Assembly (NCBI RefSeq): GCF_027497195.1
Contig: NZ_CP114905.1
Location: 3,520,001-3,584,000, forward strand
Reading direction: 5' to 3'
DNA length: 64,000 nucleotides
From: Streptomyces sp. WMMC500
GTDB taxonomy: Bacteria; Actinomycetota; Actinomycetes; Streptomycetales; Streptomycetaceae
This document shows, piece after piece, positions 58,668-64,000 of this stretch (position 1 is its first letter; every line of letters starts with the position of its first letter). The position numbers were made by a program, and so were the translations under genes. The notes under the pieces are model-generated. The model made no database searches. It was not told the DNA's origin and worked only from the letters and a program-made list of their open reading frames with translations.

Positions 58668-59042
58668 TCAGGAGACCGGGCCGCCGAAGATGTCGATGCG
58701 CTCGCCCTCGGCGACGGTCACGATGGCGCGCTTGGTGTCGGCGCGCTTGCCGTAGCCGGTGCGGGTGCGCTTGCGCTTGCCCTGGCGGTTGATCGTGTTG
58801 ACCCCGATGACCTTGACCTGGAAGACCTTCTCCACGGCCTGCCGGATCTGGGTCTTGTTCGCCCGCGGGTCGACGATGAACGTGTACTTGTTCTCGTCGA
58901 GCAGCGCGTAGCTCTTCTCCGAGACGACGGGCTTGAGCAGCACGTCGCGCGGGTCGTCGTAGGTCTTGCTGGTGACGGTGAACTCGTTCGCCGTCTCGTC
59001 CGCGGCCTCGGCCCCGGTCTCGGTCTTGTCCATGTCGACCAT
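58668..59042 (-). CDS. rplW: 50S ribosomal protein L23
   Basis: 124 residues. The core starts near [20 protein letters not shown] after a 28-residue acidic extension. It is the docking site for trigger factor and SRP. Overlaps the rplD stop by one base. Confidence 0.98.
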   Translation of the reverse strand: MVDMDKTETGAEAADETANEFTVTSKTYDDPRDVLLKPVVSEKSYALLDENKYTFIVDPRANKTQIRQAVEKVFQVKVIGVNTINRQGKRKRTRTGYGKRADTKRAIVTVAEGERIDIFGGPVS

Positions 59043-59734
59043 CAGGCGTCGCTCCCTTCAGCCTTCTGGAGCTCGACCTCGCCGACAGGAGACTGGCTCT
59101 TGCCGCCGCCCTTGACGGGGCCGGCCACGAACCGCTCGAAGGCGGCCTGCGTGAAGACCACGTCGTCGGAGACGAGCACGTCGTACGTGTTGAGCTGACC
59201 GGCGTCCAGGATGTGCACGTCGGGCAGGTTCCGGGCGGACAGCATCGACAGGTCGTCGTCCCGCTCGATGACCAGCAGCACGTTCTTGCGCTCGCTGACC
59301 TTGCCAAGGAGGGTCCTGGCGGCCTTCGTCGAGACCTCTCCGTCGACCACGCCGGTGACGACGTGGATCCGGCCGAGGCGGGCCCGGTCCGAGAGGGCGC
59401 CGCGCAGCGCGGCGGCCTTCATCTTCTTCGGGGTCCGCTGCGAGTAGTCGCGCGGCACGGGGCCGTGCACGACGCCGCCGCCCGCGAACTGCGGGGCGCG
59501 GATCGAGCCCTGCCGGGCGCGGCCGGTGCCCTTCTGGCGGTACGGCTTCTTGCCGCCGCCGCGGACCTCGCCGCGGGTCTTCACTTTGTGCGTGCCCTGG
59601 CGGGCAGCGGCCAACTGGGCGGTGACGACCTGGTGGATCAGCGGAATGCTGACCTGCGCGTCGAAGATCTCCGCGGGGAGCTCGACGGTCCCGGCCTTCT
59701 CGCCCGCCGGCGAAAGGATGTCAACGGTGCTCAT
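59042..59734 (-). CDS. rplD: 50S ribosomal protein L4
   Basis: 230 residues from the ATG at 59734 ([20 protein letters not shown]); the frame extends upstream into rpl[21 protein letters not shown] is the tunnel loop. In other bacteria L4 represses its own operon through the leader. Confidence 0.98.
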   Translation of the reverse strand: MSTVDILSPAGEKAGTVELPAEIFDAQVSIPLIHQVVTAQLAAARQGTHKVKTRGEVRGGGKKPYRQKGTGRARQGSIRAPQFAGGGVVHGPVPRDYSQRTPKKMKAAALRGALSDRARLGRIHVVTGVVDGEVSTKAARTLLGKVSERKNVLLVIERDDDLSMLSARNLPDVHILDAGQLNTYDVLVSDDVVFTQAAFERFVAGPVKGGGKSQSPVGEVELQKAEGSDA

Positions 59735-59738
59735 TACC

Positions 59739-60383
59739 TCAGGCCCCCTTGGCCGCGCTACGGACCAGGACGAGGCCGCCGTTCGGACCGGGGACGGCGC
59801 CCTTGATGAGCAGCAGTCCCTTCTCCGCGTCAACGGCGTGGACGGTCAGGTTCTGGGTGGTGACCCGCTGGTTGCCCATCCGGCCGGCCATCCGCATGCC
59901 CTTGAACACGCGGCCCGGGGTGGCGCAGCCACCGATGGAGCCCGGCTTGCGGTGCACGCGGTGGGCGCCGTGGCTGGCCTTGCCGCCGGCGAAGCCGTGG
60001 CGCTTCATGACGCCGGCGAAGCCCTTGCCCTTGCTCTTGCCGGTCACGTCGACCTTCACGCCGGCCTCGAAGGTCTCGGCGGTCACCTCCTGGCCGAGGG
60101 TGTACTCGGAGGCGTCCGCGGTGCGGATCTCCACCAGGTGGCGGCGGGGAGTGACGTCGGCCTTGGCGAAGTGGCCCTTGAGGGGCTTGTTCACCTTGCG
60201 CGGGTCGATCTCGCCGAAGGCGATCTGGACGGCGTCGTAGCCGTCGGAGTCTGCGGTGTGGATCTGGGTGACGACACAGGGGCCGGCCTTGACCACGGTC
60301 ACCGGGACGACGCGGTTGTTCTCGTCCCAGACCTGGGTCATGCCGAGCTTCTCGCCCAGGACGCCCTTGATCTGCTTAGCCAT
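59739..60383 (-). CDS. rplC: 50S ribosomal protein L3
   Basis: 214 residues ([40 protein letters not shown], the loop that reaches the peptidyl transferase centre). Confidence 0.98.
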   Translation of the reverse strand: MAKQIKGVLGEKLGMTQVWDENNRVVPVTVVKAGPCVVTQIHTADSDGYDAVQIAFGEIDPRKVNKPLKGHFAKADVTPRRHLVEIRTADASEYTLGQEVTAETFEAGVKVDVTGKSKGKGFAGVMKRHGFAGGKASHGAHRVHRKPGSIGGCATPGRVFKGMRMAGRMGNQRVTTQNLTVHAVDAEKGLLLIKGAVPGPNGGLVLVRSAAKGA

Positions 60384-60397
60384 CTCTTCGCGACCTC

Positions 60398-60706
60398 TCA
60401 GAGCTTGATCTCGATGTCGACGCCGGCCGGGAGGTCCAGGCGCATCAGCGAGTCAACGGTCTTGGGGGTCGGGTCGAGGATGTCGATCAGACGCTTGTGG
60501 GTGCGCATCTCGAAGTGCTCGCGAGAGTCCTTGTACTTGTGCGGCGACTTGATGACGCAGTACACGTTCTTCTCAGTGGGCAGCGGCACCGGGCCCGCGA
60601 CCGACGCACCAGTGCGGGTCACCGTCTCGACGATCTTCTTCGCCGAGGAGTCGATGACCTCGTGGTCGTAGGCCTTGAGCCGGATGCGGATCTTCTGTCC
60701 CGCCAT
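60398..60706 (-). CDS. rpsJ: 30S ribosomal protein S10
   Basis: 102 residues ([20 protein letters not shown]). First gene of the S10-spc cluster; also a transcription antitermination factor (NusE). Confidence 0.98.
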   Translation of the reverse strand: MAGQKIRIRLKAYDHEVIDSSAKKIVETVTRTGASVAGPVPLPTEKNVYCVIKSPHKYKDSREHFEMRTHKRLIDILDPTPKTVDSLMRLDLPAGVDIEIKL

Positions 60707-61172
60707 GGCTTCTCAGCAGTCCTGTTCTCGTAGCGCTCCGGCGCCCGGTGGTCTCCCGCGGTCTCCCGCCGACGGAGGGCGCGGACCCGTTCCCCGACCC
60801 ACGCGGTCGGGCGTGTCGCAACCCTCCCCGCATGTCTCCCGCGAAAGCAGTGCGCCTGCGGACATCCACGGAGGTCCGCAGGGGTTTTCCTTGCAGGAAG
60901 AGGGGGAAGATCCCACCGAGTGCCCTGGCCTGCACCCCGCTGACGCTTCCCGGAAGATTCCCGTACTTCCGCCCCTGATGAGGGGCGACGAATACGTGGG
61001 ACTCGCTTCCGGTCCTCCCGGCGGGAGGCGCGCAGCATCGACGCTCAGCCGAGCAACCCGGATAGTGTGCCATACGGCGCTCGGCTCGCGCCAATCGGCG
61101 CAAATACCACGCGGCGGTCCGTGTCGGGGACTCAGGTCGCGGGGCTCGGGTCGCGGGGCTCGGGTCTCGGGC
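60707..61172 (-). promoter_or_regulatory. S10 operon promoter and structured leader region
   Basis: This 466-base gap upstream of rpsJ has no gene. It holds three clean inverted repeats: CTGCGGAC/GTCCGCAG (60856-60881, 10-base loop), CGCCCCT/AGGGGCG (60970-60987, 4-base loop) and CCTCCC/GGGAGG (61014-61028). A CACACTATCC-like sequence on the minus strand near 61063-61072 may be the -10 region, which would make the leader about 350 bases. Autoregulation is an inference. Confidence 0.5.
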
Positions 61173-61683
61173 TCAGGTCCCGCTTCGGCCGCGTACCGGA
61201 GCGTGGCAGCACTCGACTTCCCAGTGTCCGTGCTCCGGGGAGCGCCCGCGCGGCAGGATGCGGAAGCCGGAGGCGAAGGTCACGTTGCGGTCGGCGATCT
61301 GCCCGCCGGCAGGACGGGGTGACCTGGGGGCGTACGGGGGCCGCCGAACGGCTGCCGCCGCATGGCTCCGGGATGCAGTTGAAGCCGTTCGACGAGATAG
61401 ACCCGCTTCCCGTTCCTGCTGACGGCGCTCGCCTTGCAGAGCCCGAGGGCGACCGCGCGGGGATTGCCCGCGCGGTCGAGGCGGGCCCACCACTCCAGCA
61501 CGGTCCCGGCCTTCTCCTGCAGCCTGGCCTGCACGCCGGGGCCGAGCATGTCCCAGCACTCCTGGCGGCACGGGCCGCCCTCCGGCAGGAGGTCGCGGGC
61601 CTGGTGAACCTGCACCGCGACGGACTCCCCGCCCGCCGCCCGTCCCCGTGCCCGTGCCCGCCCGGGAACTCCGCACGCGCCAT
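61173..61683 (-). pseudogene. Frameshifted accessory gene remnant
   Basis: Good coding signal moves between frames. The ATG at 61683 has a strong GGGAGGGG site but its frame soon becomes Arg/Ser filler. A second frame carries VLEWWARLDRAGNPRAVALG and KRVYLVERLQLHPG (about 61345-61615; a GTG at 61615 could start it). A third carries RNVTFASGFRILPRGRSPEH and GHWEVECCHAP (61173-61310). One gene broken by two frameshifts explains this best; two overlapping small genes are the alternative. No family recognised. Confidence 0.5.
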
Positions 61684-61750
61684 GTGTGCCCCTCCCGCTC
61701 GTACTCAGAGTCGTATCCAGGGGGGCGGTCCTAGTCACGGGGGGTCGTGG

Positions 61751-62242
61751 TCATTGGGGGGCGTGGTCATCGGGGGCGTGGTCGCCGGTGTCGAGCCGGA
61801 GCCCGGCGACGACGGCCTTCCCGCGGACCCGGCGGGGGACGACACCCCAGACGGCGGAGAGAGCGTCGACGAGGAGGAGCCCGCGACCGCCGCAGGCAGA
61901 TGCGTCGGATGCGTCGGTGGGAGAGAGAACGGGCGCACCGGGGCCGGGATCGGAGACGGCGAGCCAGTAGTGGCCGTCGGCGGGCCAGAGGAGGAGTTCG
62001 ACGAGATGGTCCTCGGCGGGCCGGGTGCCGTGACGTACGGCGTTGGTGACGAGTTCGGAGGCGAGGAGCTGAAGGTCGCCGCCGAGGCGGGGGCGGTGGG
62101 GGTCGGGCAGGGCGTCGAGGACGGCCCGGCGGGCGCGGGGGACGGAGCGGGCGTCGGCGGGAAGGCCCAGCGGACGGGGAGGGGCGGGATGGGCGGGGCG
62201 GGCGAGGTGGGTGGGGTGGATGGAACGGAGTGGCGGAGGCAT
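61751..62242 (-). CDS. HATPase-domain regulator (anti-sigma-like)
   Basis: 163 residues from the ATG at 62242. Motifs: LLASELVTNAVRHG near residue 60 and GGRGLLLVDALSAVWG near 119. Upstream frames are also open, and an ATG in another frame has a better ribosome site, so the start is unsure. Divergent from an XRE/DUF397 pair, a frequent trio in Streptomyces. Target unknown. Confidence 0.85.
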   Translation of the reverse strand: MPPPLRSIHPTHLARPAHPAPPRPLGLPADARSVPRARRAVLDALPDPHRPRLGGDLQLLASELVTNAVRHGTRPAEDHLVELLLWPADGHYWLAVSDPGPGAPVLSPTDASDASACGGRGLLLVDALSAVWGVVPRRVRGKAVVAGLRLDTGDHAPDDHAPQ

Positions 62243-62377
62243 GGGGTCATGGCGGACTCCTGAGCCGGGGTTGGTCGTGGACGCGCCAGTGGCCTGCCTC
62301 CCTGGGGCGCGAGCACGCCCACCCCAGGGAGAGCGGGCATGCTCGCGCGGTGCGCTTCCGGCGTTGCTGTGAGTACC

Positions 62378-62406
62378 TTGCGCACAACCGAGAGTAGTCA
62401 TAGGTT
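62378..62406 (+). promoter_or_regulatory. Promoter of the XRE-DUF397 pair
   Basis: TTGCGC (62378-62383), a 17-base spacer and TAGGTT (62401-62406), about 56 bases before the ATG. Just downstream is a perfect ACCTCC-TCTC-GGAGGT hairpin (62419-62434), ahead of the AGGAGG ribosome site. Confidence 0.6.
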
Positions 62407-62461
62407 GGCAGAATTACTACCTCCTCTCGGAGGTTCTCTCCTTTCCGTAGGAGGCACGGAC

Positions 62462-63313
62462 ATGGCCATCAGGAAGACACCAACCCAGCGACAGCAGCGC
62501 CTGGGCAGCGAGGTGCGGAAGATCCGTACGTCGGCGGGGATGTCCACCACGTACGCCGCCGGATTACTGGGACTGGACAGCGGAAAAATCTCCTACATGG
62601 AGTCCGGCCAGCGCACCATCACACCCGAGCGGCTGCGCACTCTGGCCTGCAACTGCCACTGCACCGACGAGAGGTACGTCGAGGCCCTGGTCGCGATGGC
62701 CCAGCCAGGCGAGAAGGGCTGGTGGGAACGGTACCGCGGCAGTCTCCCGCCCGGGCTCCTGGACATCGCGGAGCTGGAGGCGCACGCCGGCCGGATGCGT
62801 ATCGGAACGACTGTGCACGTCCCGGGCCTGCTACAGACGTCGGACCACGCCCTCGCCGTCTTCCGCGAGGTCATGCCACCCCTGCCGGAGGACGAGGTCG
62901 GCCTCCGACTCGCCCACCGCGCCAAACGCCAACAGGTACTCCTCAGCGCCAACCCGCCCGACTACGTCGCAGTCGTACACGAAGCGGCCCTGCGCATGCA
63001 GTTCGGCGGCCGGTTGGTCGCCCGTGCACAGTTGGAGCACCTGCTCGGCATGTCCGAGCGGGAGAAGGTCACCATCCGGGTGATCCCGTTCGATCGGGGG
63101 TCGTTCCCCGGCGCCGGTCAGAACGTCCTCTACGCCGAGGGCCCGGTCCCACAACTCGACACCGTGCAGATCGACAACTCACACGGACCGGACTTCCTGC
63201 ACGCGGACGGACAGCTCGCGAAGTACCGAGCGCAACTGGACCGACAAGAAGACGCGGCCCTGCCCGCAGACGAGTCCCGTGACTTCATCCATGAGATCGC
63301 AAGCCAACTCTGA
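62462..63313 (+). CDS. XRE-family regulator with DUF5753 (Scr1 type)
   Basis: 283 residues from the ATG at 62462 (AGGAGG 7 bases upstream). Helix-turn-helix about 13-70 (STTYAAGLLGLDSGKISYME); DUF5753 domain about 90-275 (VPGLLQTSDHALAVFREVMP). Many Streptomyces carry dozens of such genes next to a DUF397 gene, described as a toxin-antitoxin-like pair that affects growth and antibiotic production. Confidence 0.93.
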   Translation: MAIRKTPTQRQQRLGSEVRKIRTSAGMSTTYAAGLLGLDSGKISYMESGQRTITPERLRTLACNCHCTDERYVEALVAMAQPGEKGWWERYRGSLPPGLLDIAELEAHAGRMRIGTTVHVPGLLQTSDHALAVFREVMPPLPEDEVGLRLAHRAKRQQVLLSANPPDYVAVVHEAALRMQFGGRLVARAQLEHLLGMSEREKVTIRVIPFDRGSFPGAGQNVLYAEGPVPQLDTVQIDNSHGPDFLHADGQLAKYRAQLDRQEDAALPADESRDFIHEIASQL

Positions 63314-63325
63314 AACGAGGTAACC

Positions 63326-63520
63326 ATGCCCAGCACCATCGACTGGGAAGACCCGTACTGCGGCGAAGGCAACGCGTGCTTCCGCATAGGCACGGACGCG
63401 GAAGGGAACGCGCACATCGCCGTGGCAGGCAGCGAGGAGCACAGGGTCACCGACTCCATCGAAGCCCTCCGCACGCTCATCCGCGACATCAAGGCCGGCA
63501 AGGCGGACCACCTGCTGTAA
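63326..63520 (+). CDS. DUF397 family small protein (Scr2-like)
   Basis: 64 residues, GAGG 5 bases before the ATG, 12 bases after the XRE gene. The pattern is DUF397-like: a CGEGNACFRI segment, then IAVAGSEEHRVTDSIEALRT, predicted beta strands followed by a helix. It is expected to work with the XRE regulator upstream; the usual S-x-S-G-x-x-x-C-V start is less clear here than in most members. Confidence 0.8.
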   Translation: MPSTIDWEDPYCGEGNACFRIGTDAEGNAHIAVAGSEEHRVTDSIEALRTLIRDIKAGKADHLL

Positions 63521-64000
63521 CGCCACCAACCCGGCGTCGGAGGGGGCGGCGTCGGGGTTTGCCGGCGTCGCATGGGCACCCCCCGGGCCACCCATCTCCT
63601 GATGATGCGGGCCTCCGTCCGGCGTCAAGGGCGCCCCCTCCGCTTCGCTCCGGGAGCGTCGCTACGCGATGGGCTGCGCCCACCCTTGACACCGGACTCC
63701 GGCCCGTAAAGACCGGCGGCTATGAGTGGCCCGGGGGGAGCGGCACCCCGTCGAACGCCCTACGTATCGGCACCCGGCGGACGGGGGCCGACACCGCGGC
63801 GAGACCACCCCCCTCGCGGACAAGCCGCCCAACGGGCTCGCACCGGAACCGGGCCACCGAACACCGGAGCCGGACCTTCACCCACCGAGACACAACACCC
63901 GACACAGGCGCGCCGACGACCGCCCCGACCGAACGAAAACGACACGAACTCGGGGTAACACCCCCCGAGAAGCGGGGCAAATCGCCCGCACGGACCGACT
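63521..64000. other. 480 bases without a convincing gene
   Basis: One 78-codon plus-strand frame (63722-63958) is Pro/Arg/Thr/Gly filler without a ribosome site or domain. The part at about 63630-63690 resembles common accessory-region spacer (short GCTTCGCTCC-type words). Nothing else is supported. Confidence 0.5.

Noticed and set aside
63722..63958. 78-codon plus-strand frame near the window end
   Set aside because: Low-complexity Pro/Arg/Thr composition, no ribosome site, no recognisable domain.

Overview
This is a GC-rich actinomycete chromosome segment, almost certainly from Streptomyces or a close relative. The orphan regulators BldM and WhiD (with the four WhiD cysteines C23, C53, C56 and C62), a sigma-BldN promoter in front of bldM, the ShbA-type sigma factor beside guaB, and two CIRCE operators on groES-groEL1 all point there. 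The gene order is a conserved core-chromosome order, given here in reverse. No tRNA, rRNA, CRISPR array or insertion sequence was seen.

Layout. 0-5 kb: guaB3 (cut by the window edge), guaB, the ECF sigma factor shbA, bldM and divergent whiD. 5-9 kb: LysR regulator, MOSC protein, multicopper oxidase and a short-chain dehydrogenase. 9.5-12 kb: heat-shock operon groES-groEL1 with promoter and double CIRCE. 12-15 kb: two coupled polysaccharide deacetylase lipoproteins and a THUMP-like methyltransferase. 15-26 kb: tRNA t6A genes (tsaD, rimI, tsaB, tsaE) with alr, an alpha/beta hydrolase, the NAD(P)H-hydrate repair enzyme and acpS. 26-31 kb: coaA, a secreted protein, a DUF389 membrane protein and glmM. 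31-32 kb: rplM-rpsI.

32.2-36.9 kb is a small accessory island bounded by 59-bp direct repeats (56/59 identical). The right copy is the 3' end, stop codon included, of an ABC-F ATPase gene. Inside are a GntR/UTRA repressor, a UTRA-only paralogue without a DNA-binding domain, and a divergent RiPP cluster: an 88-residue precursor, an ATP-grasp ligase and a PIMT-like O-methyltransferase. This is the composition of an omega-ester peptide (graspetide) pathway with a probable aspartimide step. A HATPase (anti-sigma-like) gene sits between ligase and methyltransferase, flanked by 134/135-bp direct repeats that duplicate the ligase/methyltransferase junction. This is the most unusual part of the window.

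38-44 kb: a membrane-anchored protein, an NAD(P)-binding epimerase-like protein, a GH3 lipoprotein and truA. 43.6-60.7 kb: the S10-spc-alpha ribosomal protein clusters with secY, adk, map, infA and rpoA, all on the minus strand, preceded by a structured S10 leader. 61-63.5 kb: a frameshifted gene remnant and the Streptomyces trio of HATPase, Scr1-type XRE regulator and DUF397 protein. The last 480 bases hold no convincing gene.

How the genes work together: most of the window is core growth machinery (translation, GMP synthesis, CoA, t6A, peptidoglycan precursors and chaperones) mixed with developmental regulators. A recurring local feature is a TANNNT-like -10 box 6-8 bases before a start codon with no Shine-Dalgarno sequence, which implies many leaderless mRNAs.
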